A stretch of DNA of 64,000 nucleotides from Haliclona indistincta (taxonomy: Eukaryota > Porifera > Demospongiae > Haplosclerida > Chalinidae), in contig OZ024786.1 of NCBI GenBank assembly GCA_964017065.1, forward strand, positions 14,233,764-14,297,763, in the 5' to 3' direction. Within the stretch, counting starts at the first letter, position 1; every line of letters begins with the position of its first letter. The notes beneath the pieces are model-generated. The model was not told the origin of the DNA. It worked only from the letters and a program-made list of their open reading frames with translations, and searched no databases. Made by a program: the position numbers and the translations under genes. Below, piece by piece: positions 1 to 10,796 of the stretch.

Positions 1-2
1 AA

Positions 3-594
3 CCCTTTAATTACTAAATTATCTTGCTGAAATTTTAACCTCGTAAATGCTGACCACTTCTCTCGTGAATATCTCGTGTGTCTTTTGTGCTACTGGTCTC
101 AAATTTGCGTCCTTTTACGCCAGTGAGTAGCCGCAATTGTCCACACTCAAGTCAGTCGATATGCCCCTCCCACTTCGAAAGTGAAGCCGATAAAGTGCAA
201 CGGCCTCGTCAAATTTTGCTCAAAGTTAATACTTTGGGGCTGGATACTGAAAAGTACACACAAATAGCAGTGGTTTTGGTGAGTGCAAAATGTAGCCCAG
301 ATCATAGAGAATGCACAAAAATGTGTTTCCGAGCACCCTGAAGCCATAAAATGTCCAAAATTTCTTGGCTGCCGTTTTGTTTTTTCTAAAATGTTGTGAA
401 ATTTGCACTGAAGCCATAGAAATGCCGAAGCCAATACGTTTAGCGCAGGGGGGCGCGCCGAAAACCGGTCAATTTTTTGCGGTTATTTGTATTCTTCAAT
501 TTAGCTTAATTTCGGAATATTTTAACACTTTTTAATAAAGTTATGGTGTCTGAAGTATGTGTGTCGCCAAAAGGCGACAATAGGGGTTAAAGGG
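3..594. mobile_element. piggyBac-like MITE, copy 1
   Basis: The ends are CCCTTTAA and TTAAAGGG, and the element is followed by TTAA at 595-598. The window opens with AA, which fits the left TTAA cut by the window edge. The sequence right of the element, starting at the TTAA and 'ggcagtgac', recurs without the insert at 19312, which acts as an empty site. TTAA targets and CCCT ends are typical of piggyBac. No transposase is visible, so it is non-autonomous. A second element of nearly the same size lies at 56292-56890. Confidence 0.7.
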
Positions 595-802
595 TTAAGG
601 CAGTGACAAAATCTTTCCTCAACAAATGCAAACAAGTTGAAAACAAGTGATAGACAGTTTCCTCTTTCAACATTGAAACAAACAAGACCACACAATCACA
701 AAATATCTCAGTTCCTTATGATAATATTCTCAAAATCAATATTATTACATCACAGTATCTTAATTCTTAACATCAGAATATCACAGTTGGATAGAGAGAG
801 CT

Positions 803-1792
803 ATGGCTACTAAACTAGTCTGTCTACTGATCAGCTCTTACCTGCTGTTGGCTGGTGACTATTATGTAGTGAGTGGGTTCACTCCAGTCACCTACTCTTC
901 TCAGAGCTCTACTGCAGAATGTGGTCAGAGCGACCCTCTACAAGATGACCAGTTGATGGAAGCACTCAGCAAGATCCATCAGGAGCTAGGTCCTCCAGGA
1001 TGTCACCCTCCTCAAAACAGATCTTGTAAGGAAATTCTCCACTGCTTCCCATCAGCTCCCTCAGGCTACCATGAGATACGTGTTCCCAATGGCTCACTAG
1101 TACAGGTCTACTGTGACATGGAGGGGACCAACTGTGGAGCACAAGGAGGCTGGATGAGAGTGGCCAATGTTAATATGTTACAGGATGGTGCCAGTTGCCC
1201 TCAAGGACTGACACAGAAGACCAGGTCAGGACTGACTCTCTGTGGACAAAGTGCCAATGGTTGTCAAGGAACATTGTTCTCTGCACTAGGTCTCAGCTAC
1301 TCACGAGTGTGTGGCCAGCTACGAGGATACCAGTTCGGTACAACTGATGGATTCGCACCTTACTTCGAGAATAACAATGTACAACTTAATCAAGGTTACG
1401 TTGATGGAGTGTCCATCACATATGATACTGCATCACCCAAACACATCTGGACATATGCTGTTGGGTATACTCTTGCTCTAGACGCTAGTTCTCGTCCATG
1501 CAATTCAGGCAATGCTGCTTATGTTCCTCCGTATGTTGGCAATGACTACTACTGTGAGACTGGTAACAATGCTGTTAGTCTCTTTAGGGGATTTCTTCCT
1601 GGTGATCCACTGTGGGATGGGCAGCAGTGTGTTGGTGTGGAGGCTCCCTGCTGTACTCACCCCAACATGCCGTGGTTCATCAAGACACTCGGCGAGACCA
1701 CCACTAAGGAAATTCAGCTGAGACTGTGCATTGATGAACTAACTATAAGTGAGGAGACTCTACTGCAGTTGATTGAACTGTATGTGTACTAA
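803..1792 (+). CDS. Secreted fibrinogen-like array protein, copy 1
   Basis: Intact intronless ORF of 329 aa. Residues 1-25 are a signal peptide (MATKLVCLLISS, then a Leu-rich core). Residues about 45-70 are a predicted short helix (LQDDQLMEALSKIHQEL). Residues about 75-125 resemble fibrinogen C-terminal subdomain A: SCKEIL, SGYHEIRVPNGS, VYCDMEG and GGW. The remainder has the family landmarks GYQF, YVDGVSITYD, KHIWTYA, DYYCETG, LWDGQQC, CCTHPNMPWF and a C-terminal LYVY. The protein is probably extracellular with disulfides and N-glycosylation (NRS, NGS). This copy is odd in having only one cysteine (RPC) in the loop that is CPC or CxCPC in its sisters. Its 3' flank matches that of the copy at 25669, its closest relative by loop sequence. 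Ligand unknown; a lectin-like or recognition role is only inference. Confidence 0.9.
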   Translation: MATKLVCLLISSYLLLAGDYYVVSGFTPVTYSSQSSTAECGQSDPLQDDQLMEALSKIHQELGPPGCHPPQNRSCKEILHCFPSAPSGYHEIRVPNGSLVQVYCDMEGTNCGAQGGWMRVANVNMLQDGASCPQGLTQKTRSGLTLCGQSANGCQGTLFSALGLSYSRVCGQLRGYQFGTTDGFAPYFENNNVQLNQGYVDGVSITYDTASPKHIWTYAVGYTLALDASSRPCNSGNAAYVPPYVGNDYYCETGNNAVSLFRGFLPGDPLWDGQQCVGVEAPCCTHPNMPWFIKTLGETTTKEIQLRLCIDELTISEETLLQLIELYVY

Positions 1793-3377
1793 CACAAACA
1801 TGACAATCGTGCTTCATATTTCATCATGTGTACTTTTATTGCTTTGAACACAATATAGCACTTGTTAGATTGATAGTAGTAAGACGTGATGAGTGTTAAA
1901 ATGGCAGCCAGCACGCTTCACGTCAATTTCGATCGACAATATTATAGGTCAACCATGCTTTGACCGATAAATCAGTTAAAGCATGGTAGTTAGTGCTAAC
2001 TTCCATACAGCACTCTGATCATGTACATAACAGTTAGTTCAGTACTGTCACACATTGAACATGAGTACATGTTTACAAGTTATAGAAAACATTATTCTGT
2101 AACAATTGAAACTGTGCTTGACACAAAATCTGCTGATGTTAATCTTCGGCGATAAAAGCAAGACAAGCACGTGTTTCCTTTACTTCAGGTTTTGTCGTGT
2201 CAAACTCACTATATTCTCACCTGCGTCAGTCCAAATATCGTTTAAAAAGCTTGTCTAGAATCGTTGCTGAACATCGATGACGTCACTGGGTAGCATGCAG
2301 TGTAGGTGTATACGTCATCAGATCATGTTTCTGTCATGTTACTTTCCCGAGAGTGCTTCTACAGTAACAATTGATGTCCGATACTCTTGGTAAGATTATA
2401 TACTCTCGATGCTATGGCGGGCTCTTAAGTTCAAATACCATTACGCAATGATAATGATGGAATGTTCGTCCAACCAAAGAATGAGACAACAAAAAATTAA
2501 AGTAAAAAAGTGCATGGTCTAGTTTCCGCAACAACATGATGTTTTTATAAAAATGTCTGTTTAACAGTTTACTGGAACAATTGTTGCACAGCAAATGACT
2601 TCACACTTGTACACTGATTGGTAAAAGGGCATGCAATGGCGTATCACGTTGAGCAGTTGCCTTTGAAATACAAAGGTCACAGATTCAAATCATTTGATTT
2701 CTGGTTGCATAGTATTCAGTATTAATTTAGTTCCTGCCAAAATCTTCTCTCAAAAAACATAGGTTATACCAAGAAAAGGAGGGCAATACAGGATTTAAAT
2801 CACCGCAGAAACCGATGGTAAAAACGAGCCGAGAGCGAAGCGCGTGGGCGTCTATTTCGGTTTTCAATCCTGTACTGCCCGACTGTTTCATAGTATAAGG
2901 TATTATACCATACTGCGCTGTCAGGTAAACTTCCCAAGACTACCAAGCACTGAAACAAGCCCTCTACTGTTGCAAGAAGCCAGTAGTGTCGCCGTTTCCA
3001 TCATCGAGCGACGATCGTGTAAGAGCGTGTCGTTTGAATTCATAAGTTAGTGACGACGCTTCAGTTCACTATCTTCCAGCTGAGTAGAAGCGCTACTTTG
3101 GGTCTTACTAGAAGTGCTTAAGCATGGAGAAGCTAACTACGAAGTATAATTGCGTGAATCAAAAATTTTTTCCAAGGGACGACAGTATAACTGTTTTGTT
3201 CACAATGTTGCTGCTATCATGAAAGTGGGCGGGGCAAACTCCATTCAGCAGTGTGATAAGTGAAATTGGAGGTGTAATAAGTAAAATAAATCACCTCGTT
3301 TTGAGTAATCTGATTGGTCAGAAACAGTATAATATTATGTTATTGCATCTGATGTTAGCCAGCTTGAAATACCATGA
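1793..3377. other. Spacer with dispersed repeats and a hairpin
   Basis: I see no gene. The stretch at about 2140-2410 is a dispersed repeat found again at about 28960-29270 (shared landmarks 'ccaaatatcgt' and 'catcgatgacgtcactg'). An imperfect inverted repeat pairs 2784-2812 with 2857-2881 around a GC-richer loop, which looks like a small MITE. The first 120 bases after the stop codon match the 3' flank of the copy at 25669. Confidence 0.6.
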
Positions 3378-3592
3378 AAGGAATAGGAAAAAACACTACA
3401 ACATAGTTCATCAAGATACATGTGTTGAGAACAATCACTACAACATAGTTCATCAAGATACATGTGTTGAGAACAATCACTACAACATAGTTCATCAAGA
3501 TACATGTGTTGATGTTTCCATCATGTACATTCTTTGTTTGCTGCCTTAGTTACATTGTTCAACTTATCATTGATCATAGTGGAAAGAGAGCT
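3378..3592 (+). promoter_or_regulatory. Shared upstream block, type A
   Basis: A block containing 'accatgaaaggaatagg' and 'ttgctgccttagttacattg' precedes the leaders at 3593, 3868, 9807 and 12177. It ends in 'gaaagagagctATGG' or a close variant just before the start codon. Within this copy a 42-bp unit ('catagttcatcaagatac' and flank) is triplicated at about 3394-3512. It presumably carries promoter and 5' UTR sequence. No clear TATA box is visible, so regulatory function is inferred from its repeated position. Confidence 0.5.
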
Positions 3593-3736
3593 ATGGCTAC
3601 TAAACTAGTCTGTCTACTGATCAGCTCTTACCTGCTGTTGGCTGGTGACTATCATGTAGTGAGTGGGTTCACTCCAGTCACCTACTCTTCTCAGAGCTCT
3701 ACTGCAGAATGTGGTAGCCAGCCAAAAATACCATGA
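3593..3736 (+). pseudogene. Solitary leader fragment (copy 2)
   Basis: The first 41 codons are identical to intact copies (signal peptide through TAECG). The reading then runs into the upstream block of the next copy and stops after SQPKIP. The junction 'gtggt/agccagcc' joins coding sequence to a second type A upstream block, as expected from unequal crossing-over. Product would be a 47-aa secreted peptide with no fibrinogen-like part; more likely a broken gene. Confidence 0.8.
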
Positions 3737-3867
3737 AAGGAATAGGAAAAAACGCTACAACATAGTTGATCAAGATACATGTGTTGATGTTTCCATCATG
3801 TACATTCTTTGTTTGCTGCCTTAGTTACATTGTTCAACTTATCCTTGATCATAGTGGAAAGTCAGCT

Positions 3868-4866
3868 ATGGCTCCTAAACTAGTCTGTCTACTGATCAGC
3901 TCTTACCTGCTGTTGGCTGGTGACTATCATGTAGTGAGTGGGTTCACTCCAGTCACCTACTCTTCTCAGAGCTCTACTGCAGAATGTGGTCACAGTGACC
4001 CTCTACAAGATGACCAGTTGATGGAAGAAATCAATCAGGTCCGTCAACGGCTAGGTCCTCCAGGATGCAACCCTCCTCGAAACAGATCTTGTCAGGAGAT
4101 TCTCCACTGCTTCCCATCAGCTCCCTCAGGCTACCACGAGATACGTGTTCCCAATGGCTCACTAGTACAGGTCTACTGTGACATGGAGGGGACCAACTGT
4201 GGAGGACAAGGAGGCTGGATGAGAGTGGCCCATGTTAATATGTCACAGGATGACGTCAGTTGCCCTCAAGGACTGACACAGAAGAACATGTCAGGACTGA
4301 CTCTCTGTGGACAACGTGCCAAAGGTTGTCAAGGAACATTGTTCTCTGCACTAGGTCTCAGCTACTCACGAGTGTGTGGCCAGCTACGAGGATACCAGTT
4401 TGGTTCACCTGATGCATTTCAGCCTTACAACACCAATAATAATCTTCAGGTTAATCAAGGTTATGTTCATGGAGCATCTATCACATATGGTACTACAGTG
4501 TCTAAACATATTTGGACTTACGCTACTGGAATCTCTCTTAAACGCGATGTTTGTCCTAACTGTTTGTGTCCTTGTAATAATAATAGTATGGCTCAGGTTC
4601 CTCCCTATGTTGGTAGTGACTACTACTGTGAGACTGGTTATAATGATGAAGGTTATATAAAACAATTCTTTCCTGATGATCCTCTGTGGGATGGGCAGCA
4701 GTGTGTTGGTGTGGAGGCTCCCTGCTGTACTCACCCCAACATGCCATGGTTCATCAAGACACTCGGTGAGACCACCACTGAGGATATTCAGCTGAGGCTG
4801 TGTATTGATCAACGAACTACTGATGAGGAAACCCTACTGCAGTTGATTGAACTATATGTGTCATGA
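3868..4866 (+). CDS. Secreted fibrinogen-like array protein, copy 3
   Basis: Intact ORF of 332 aa from the MAPKLVC start. The reading frame is open further upstream, but the conserved family start lies here. Domain order is as in the first copy: signal peptide, helix of the 'EEINQVRQRLG' type, subdomain-A-like block with VYCDMEG and CGGQGGW, then the cysteine-rich C-terminal part. Its variable loops are distinctive: FQPYNTNNNLQVNQ after GYQF, a four-cysteine loop CPNCLCPCN, and NDEGYIKQFF before LWDGQQC. It ends LYVS rather than LYVY. Spacing from the preceding leader fragment is only 131 bp, and both share the same upstream block. Confidence 0.9.
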   Translation: MAPKLVCLLISSYLLLAGDYHVVSGFTPVTYSSQSSTAECGHSDPLQDDQLMEEINQVRQRLGPPGCNPPRNRSCQEILHCFPSAPSGYHEIRVPNGSLVQVYCDMEGTNCGGQGGWMRVAHVNMSQDDVSCPQGLTQKNMSGLTLCGQRAKGCQGTLFSALGLSYSRVCGQLRGYQFGSPDAFQPYNTNNNLQVNQGYVHGASITYGTTVSKHIWTYATGISLKRDVCPNCLCPCNNNSMAQVPPYVGSDYYCETGYNDEGYIKQFFPDDPLWDGQQCVGVEAPCCTHPNMPWFIKTLGETTTEDIQLRLCIDQRTTDEETLLQLIELYVS

Positions 4867-5187
4867 CACATTACTTCAGTCATGTATGATTGATTCCATG
4901 TTTGTATATGTATTCAGTAAAGTTAACATCTGGTATCAACTTGTTAGTGACAGTAGTATGTAGGAATGATCGAGATAGCGGCTGCAATGGGCTGAAAATA
5001 AACTATCGCATGTATCTTTGAATCACTAGTTGTGTTTAATCCATCTTATCATGCGCTCATGCACTTGCAAGAAGTCCATTAATGTCGCTGAAATTGCTTG
5101 CTCATTGTCGTCAAGATGGCGACTCTCACTGACACATTCCAGATCTTCACTCTTTTGACGTTTCTCAAAACTTCACACATTTAAGAT

Positions 5188-5240
5188 CCTCAGTGGTGGT
5201 CTCACCGAGTGTCTTGATGAACCACGGCATGTTGGGGTCA
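5188..5240 (-). pseudogene. Antisense relic of an array gene
   Basis: The reverse complement of this stretch reads through the conserved HPNMPWFIKTLGETTTE segment of the array family. Nothing else of the gene is nearby. It is an inverted scrap about 320 bp downstream of copy 3, showing that small inverted fragments also arise in this array. Confidence 0.75.
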
Positions 5241-5773
5241 GTACAACACGCTGTACTACGGCTGTATAAATATCGCGTGGAATAGCAGCCCATATATCTT
5301 CTGCTGTTTCATGGTAGTATGCCTTTGGATGGAATGTATACAGGATAGTTTAAACAGAACAGATAGTGTAAGTACAGTATTGAGCTCATTATTTACACTC
5401 CAAAGTTGTCTTTTGAACCTTTCCAATGCACTTTACACACTACGACGTCTAAAGTCTGAGAAAAGTACACTTTTGACTATAACTAGTTAAACATATGACA
5501 TAGTATTACTGTAATAGTAACTCAGCAACTCAGCGGTGTTCTACTTAACTTAGAACACCTCTGGCTGACCAATTATATTACAAAATTACATTGAAGTATG
5601 GTCTAAGCAGATGTTGTCATATAGCGTCCTCTTTCATTCACGTAGCGATACGCTAGCCTAGTGAAAAATGGATCAGATTCCAGTTTTTTGGTTGGCTTAC
5701 AACATACATGGATTTTAACTGTAATGTGGATTGCAATGTCTCACTATACTATGAGATGAGCTGTCATAACAGA

Positions 5774-6664
5774 ATGTTCACAAACACACTATTTACATCC
5801 TACAGTAAGAGCACACCAGCACATGTTCAAAAACACACTATTTACATCATACAGTAAGAGCACACCAGCACATGGTCACAAACACACTATTTACATCCTA
5901 CAGCAAGTGCACACCAGCACATGTTCACAAACACACTATTTACATCCTACAGCAAGAGCACACCAGCACATGTTCACAAACACACTATTTACATCCTACA
6001 GTAAGAGCACACAAGCACATGTTCACAAACACACTATTTACATCCTACAGTAAGAGCACACCAGCACATGTTCACAAACACACTATTTACATCCTACAGC
6101 AAGAGCACACCAGCACATGGTCACAAACACACTATTTACATCCTACAGTAAGAGCACACCAGCACATGGTCACAAACACACTATTTACATCCTACAGTAA
6201 GAGCACACCAGCACATGTTCACAAACACACTATTTACAACCTACAGTAAGAGCACACCAGCACATGGTCACAAACACACTATTTACATCCTACAGTAAGA
6301 GCACACCAGCACATGGTCACAAACACACTATTTACATCCTACAGTAAGAGCACACCAGCACATGGTCACAAACACACTATTTACATCCTACAGTAAGAGC
6401 ACACCAGCACATGTTCACAAACACACTATTTACATCCTACAGTAAGAGCACACCAGCACATGTTCACAAACACACTATTTACATCATACAGTAAGAGCAC
6501 ACCAGCACATGTTCACAAACACACTATTTACATCATACAGTAAGAGCACACCAGCACATGGTCACAAACACACTATTTACATCATACAGTAAGAGCACAC
6601 CAGCACATGGTCACATACACACTATTTACATCCTACAGTAAGAGCACACCAGCACATGGTCACA
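5774..6664. repeat. 49-bp minisatellite, about 18 units
   Basis: Tandem unit of 49 bp containing 'cacaaacacactatttaca' and 'cagtaagagcacaccagca'. Units differ mainly at gtt/ggt and cct/cat. The ORFs that read HTIYILQ repeats come only from the periodicity. The same unit, with matching flanks, occurs as about 3 copies at 13533-13690, downstream of another array copy. Confidence 0.95.
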
Positions 6665-6844
6665 AGTTGTAGGAAACATGACTATTCTGTAACACTTGAA
6701 TGACACCATAGATTTTACAGTACGGGATAGGAAGCTAAAATTTCCTCCAAATAAAAATACATTATGTGACAAGGTGGTTGATGCGTATTACCGCGCGTAC
6801 CAATGATGGAACAGTGCTTACATTAAAAAAATCCAAAGTATCAC

Positions 6845-7200
6845 TACATCAGCGGCTTGAATCGAAGAGGAGGACATAATCTGATGAAGCAATTGACGGT
6901 TGTAAAAGGACACGGTATAAGAAGAGGATTCCGCATTTGTTTCAGGTCATGACAGCAATTAAGCCGCTAAGTGTAAGGATACTTGGGACTTTTACTTTTG
7001 CAAGCACTGTTCTATATTTTTCCTTTACATTTGCAAGCATCATCCCAACTTGTTCCTTTACTTTTGCAAGCATCATCCCATCTTGTTCCTCTACTTTTGC
7101 AAGTATCATCCCATCTCGTTCCTTTACTTTCGCAAGCATCATCCCATCTTGTTCCTATACTTTCGCAAGAGTCATCCCTATACTGTTTAGTTTTTTAATT
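6845..7200. repeat. Dispersed element with 33-bp internal repeat
   Basis: A 33-bp unit ('tttgcaagcatcatccca' and flank) is repeated about five times at 7015-7175. The left part ('gatgaagcaattgacggttg') and the repeat recur together at about 9030-9260, and an inverted portion lies at 8130-8240. Probably remnants of one non-coding transposon family; the FASIIPSCS-type ORFs are by-products. Confidence 0.6.
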
Positions 7201-7229
7201 AATTTTTTACCTTACTTTTATCAATTTTA

Positions 7230-7427
7230 GTGCAAAGTACAACCACAATGCTGTTGTTCTTGGCTCAATAGATATGTATCACACATTGTACATCAACATT
7301 TCCTAACATACAAACATATCAATCAAAAACACCTGTTTCCTTCAATGTTTTGATTATTTTGAGGATTGTGACTAGTCAACGTTTCCTTTACAGCATAATT
7401 ATTCATCTATTAGTTGTTCAAAGCGCT
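7230..7427 (+). promoter_or_regulatory. Shared upstream block, type B
   Basis: The block with 'gtgcaaagtacaacc' and 'ttcttggctcaatagatatg' precedes this leader fragment and is found again at about 16512-16669 in front of the intact copy at 16670. It is unrelated in sequence to the type A block, so the same leader is driven by different upstream regions. Function is inferred from position only. Confidence 0.45.
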
Positions 7428-7559
7428 ATGGCTACTAAACTAGTCTGTCTACTGATCAGCTCTTACCTGCTGTTGGCTGGTGACTATCATGTAGTGAGTG
7501 GGTTCACTCCAGTCACCTACTCTTCTCAGAGCTCTAATGACATTTTTACAACTCTGTGA
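7428..7559 (+). pseudogene. Solitary leader fragment (copy 4), cut by a foldback element
   Basis: Codons 1-36 match the family leader exactly. The reading frame then enters a foldback element at 7541 and stops after NDIFTTL. No downstream part of the gene follows the element, so the copy is a truncated gene or a 43-aa secreted peptide at most. Confidence 0.8.
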
Positions 7560-8029
7560 GCTATATATAGATATAGTAGTCTAGCATATGTGAACGTGCA
7601 CATCCTCTTGAGGGTAAGGAGTGTGGTTCAAATGTTTAATATTACCAATCACAAGAATAATCATTCAATGAAAGGTTTAAAATAGTTACAGAGGTTGAGG
7701 ACGCAGACAGCATAATGCCAAGTCCAGATTCTACTAGGCGTGCTTCTACTATTTAGGCCCGCAGCATCATGAATTGTCAGTACTAGTGCTAGTCTCTTCT
7801 TCATCCATTACAGTACTAACAAGTATCATGTTGTCAAATCATACCTGGACTTGGCATTATGCTGTCTGCGTCCTCGACCTCTGTAACTATTTTAAACCTT
7901 TCATTGAATGATTATTCTTGTGATTGGTAATATTAAACATTTAAACCACACTCCTTACCCTCAAGAGGCTGTGCACATTCACATCTGCTAGACTACTATC
8001 TATATACAGCTCACAGAGTTGTAAAAATG
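7541..8029. mobile_element. Foldback element, 489 bp
   Basis: The left arm starts 'catttttacaactctgtgag' and the right arm ends with its reverse complement. The arms are about 200 bp and nearly perfect around a short non-palindromic centre near 7735-7850. No coding capacity. A target duplication is not clear. It interrupts an array leader. Confidence 0.8.
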
Positions 8030-8269
8030 AAATAACATCTAACATAGAATACAACTAATAAGTCAAACTGATAGTGATCAAAAAAGTAACGGGAACAAGT
8101 AAAGTAAAAAATCTTTAATAAAAACATTTAAAAAGTGTAGGGATGACTCTTAAAAAAGGAAAGGAACAAGATGGGATGATGCTTGCAAAAGTAAAGGAAC
8201 AAGATGGAATAATGCTTGCAAATGTAAAAGTCCCAAGTATCCCTACATCAGCAGCTTGAAGGAGGACGC

Positions 8270-9260
8270 AGTCCGATGGAGTAATTGACAGTTGTAAATA
8301 ACTAGAGGTATCTGTGTTAGGAGGACGCAATCCGATGAAGTAATTGACGGTTGTGAATAACTAGAGGTACCTGTGTTTAGGAGGACGCAGTCCAATGAAT
8401 TAGTTGACAGTTGTAAATGAACGAATTTCACGAACCCTCGGCGTTTGAGCACCGTTGCAAACATTGTAGAGTTAGCTCCTTAGTTATGGTTTGCAGAAGG
8501 AACTTTGCAGCTAAAGCCAACCTGTTTGCTATTGAAACTGCACTGCTAACCAGAAGACAGCAAAGTGCTGATCACAACCGAGACAAGGTGTATCAAGTGG
8601 GCGTGACCATGAACACTGAGTAGGTAGCCATTGCTCTTGGCTTTGATAGGCTTTCTCTTGAGATGTCAACGCACCCCCCAAGAGCTGTCCTGCTGTTTAG
8701 ATGGAATCTACAAGTACCTAGGTAGTCAACAATGGGCACGTTTTTGTCAGAGAAGTCTAAGATGGCCGTCAGGTCATGCAAGGTGAGCCAGCCATAACTC
8801 AAGAACGAAAGCACTTTAGCAAAATCCACGAGTCACATTGCAAGCCATTGTCCTGCTAAGCCTGTTCATACCTTTACCGAGTTTCAGAAGTGAGCGATGG
8901 TCTCTGCAGCTCGATGGACAGAACGAATGAATGAACGACAAACTAAGTACCGTAACCCTCGCGCATGTGCCGAGGGTTAATGACAAACCAAGTACAGTAA
9001 CCCTCGCGCATGCGCCGAGGATTAATAAGCTGCAGGTAGCTGTGTTTGGAGGACGCAGTCCGATGAAGTAATTGACGGTTGTAAAAGGTATAGGAAGAGG
9101 ATTCCACATTTGTCAGTGGCACATCGTCGCAGCAAGCCGCTGATGTAGGGATACTTGGGACTTTTACATTTACAAGTATTATTCCATCTTGTTCCTTTAC
9201 TTTTGCAAGCATCATCTCATCTTGTTCTTTTCCTTTTTTAAGAGTCATCAAAACACTTTT
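8270..9260. repeat. Spacer of fragmented dispersed repeats
   Basis: About 59-bp units containing 'gaggacgcagtccgatg' occur three times at about 8264-8420 and again near 9050. A palindromic motif based on 'ccctcgcgcatg' appears twice at 8955-9025. The right end repeats the element seen at 6845-7200. I see no supported gene here. Confidence 0.55.
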
Positions 9261-9400
9261 CAGGTTTTTTTATTAAAGATTTCTTACTTTACTTTAATAT
9301 TATGTTATTCCATCTGATGTAACCAACCAGAAACACCATGAAAGGAATAGGAAAAAACACTACAACATAGTTCATCAAGATACATGTGTTGATGTTTCCA

Positions 9401-9733
9401 GTGGCGTATCCAGGATTTAGAGTAGGAGGGTGCTTAATTACATATTCATATTAACCACACCCATTATTTATAGACCACGCCTCAAATTATTATTATTATT
9501 ATGATTACAGTCAAAATTCAAGCACAGCTTTGCATAATGCAGCTGTTCTCTGAGCTAGTATAGTAATACATGCATTCCTATGTCTAGCAAGCCACTAATC
9601 ACCTTACTAAATATGGCAAACATTAATTATTTTGCTAAGCATGGTTAACTATATCTTATGCCTCATTAAAAAAGAAATTTCTGGCACTTAGGGGGGTGCT
9701 CAAGCACTGAAAGCACCCTTGTAAAAACGCCCC
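9401..9733. mobile_element. TIR element in a type A upstream block
   Basis: The insert begins 'gtggcgtatccaggattt' and ends 'gtaaaaacgcccc', giving short, imperfect inverted ends. It splits the sequence 'gttgatgtttcca / tcatgtacatt', which is uninterrupted in the blocks at about 3510, 3785 and 12090. It therefore inserted after those blocks were duplicated. No ORF. Family uncertain; the GTGGCGTA-type end resembles hAT-like MITEs. Confidence 0.65.
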
Positions 9734-9806
9734 ATCATGTACATTCCTTGTTTGCTGCCTTAGTTACATTGTTCAACATATCCTGGATCATAGTGGAAAG
9801 AGAGCT

Positions 9807-10796
9807 ATGGCTACTAAACTAGTCTGTCTACTGATCAGCTCTTACCTGCTGTTGGCTGGTGACTATCATGTAGTGAGTGGGTTCACTCCAGTCACCTACT
9901 CTTCTCAGAGCTCTACTGCAGAATGTGGTCACAGTGACCCTCTACAAGATGACCAGTTTATGGAAGAACTCAGCAAGATCCATCAGGAGCTAGGTCCTCC
10001 AGGATGCAACCCTCCTCAAAACAGATCATGTCAGGAGATTCTCTACTGCTTCCCATCAGCTCCCTCAGGCTACCACGAGATACGTGTTCCCAATGGCTCA
10101 CTAGTACAGGTCTACTGTGACATGGAGGGGACCAACTGTGGAGGACAAGGAGGCTGGATGAGAGTGGCCCATGTTAATATGTCACAGGATGGTGCCAGTT
10201 GCCCTCAAGGACTGACACAGAAGACCATGTCAGGACTGACTCTCTGTGGACAGAGTGCTACTGGTTGTGAAGGAACATTGTTCTCTGCACTAGGTCTCAG
10301 CTACTCACGAGTGTGTGGCCAGCTAAGAGGATACCAGTCTGGTCGAACTGATGCATTTCACTTTTACAACAACAATAATAATCTTCAGGTTAATCAAGAC
10401 TATGTTGATGGAGCATCCATCACATATGGTACTACAGAATCTAAACACATCTGGACATATGCTACAGGACAGTCTCTTAATAATGCTTGCAGTACTTGTG
10501 TATGTCCCTGCAATACTGGTAGTATTGCTGTAGTTCCTCCCTATGTTGGCAGTGACTACTACTGTGAGACCGGTAGGAATGCTGCTAGTGGGTCTACTGA
10601 ATTCTTTCCCAATGATCCTCTGTGGGATGGGCAGCAGTGTGTTGGTGTGGAGGCTCCCTGCTGTACTCACCCCAACATGCCATGGTTCATCAAGACACTC
10701 GGTGAGACCACCACTGAGAATATTCAGCTGAGACTGTGCATAAACAGTGTAGAAGAAGAAACTCTACTGCAGTTGATATCATTGTATGTATATTAG
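9807..10796 (+). CDS. Secreted fibrinogen-like array protein, copy 5
   Basis: Intact 329-aa ORF with signal peptide, helix (MEELSKIHQELG), fibrinogen subdomain-A-like block and C-terminal cysteine region. Variable loops are FHFYNNNNNLQVNQ, the four-cysteine CSTCVCPCN, and NAASGSTEFF. The GYQSGRTDAF stretch has Ser where the sisters have Phe. It ends LYVY after a shortened LCINSVEEE segment. Its upstream block is interrupted by a 333-bp element ending about 73 bp before the start codon, which may have altered its expression. Confidence 0.9.
   Translation: MATKLVCLLISSYLLLAGDYHVVSGFTPVTYSSQSSTAECGHSDPLQDDQFMEELSKIHQELGPPGCNPPQNRSCQEILYCFPSAPSGYHEIRVPNGSLVQVYCDMEGTNCGGQGGWMRVAHVNMSQDGASCPQGLTQKTMSGLTLCGQSATGCEGTLFSALGLSYSRVCGQLRGYQSGRTDAFHFYNNNNNLQVNQDYVDGASITYGTTESKHIWTYATGQSLNNACSTCVCPCNTGSIAVVPPYVGSDYYCETGRNAASGSTEFFPNDPLWDGQQCVGVEAPCCTHPNMPWFIKTLGETTTENIQLRLCINSVEEETLLQLISLYVY

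Noticed and set aside
4405..4812. Long minus-strand ORFs opposite array genes (also at 10323-10670, 17348-17614, 32547-32978)
   Set aside because: Shadows of the conserved + strand genes; they recur at the same place because the genes are paralogues.
5823..6249. Repeat-encoded ORFs reading HTIYILQQ-type peptides
   Set aside because: They follow only from the 49-bp minisatellite being read in phase; no start context or conservation beyond the repeat.
6937..7230. ORF with FASIIPSCS repeats
   Set aside because: Made by a 33-bp repeat inside a dispersed element that also occurs inverted at 8130-8240 and again at 9160-9260.
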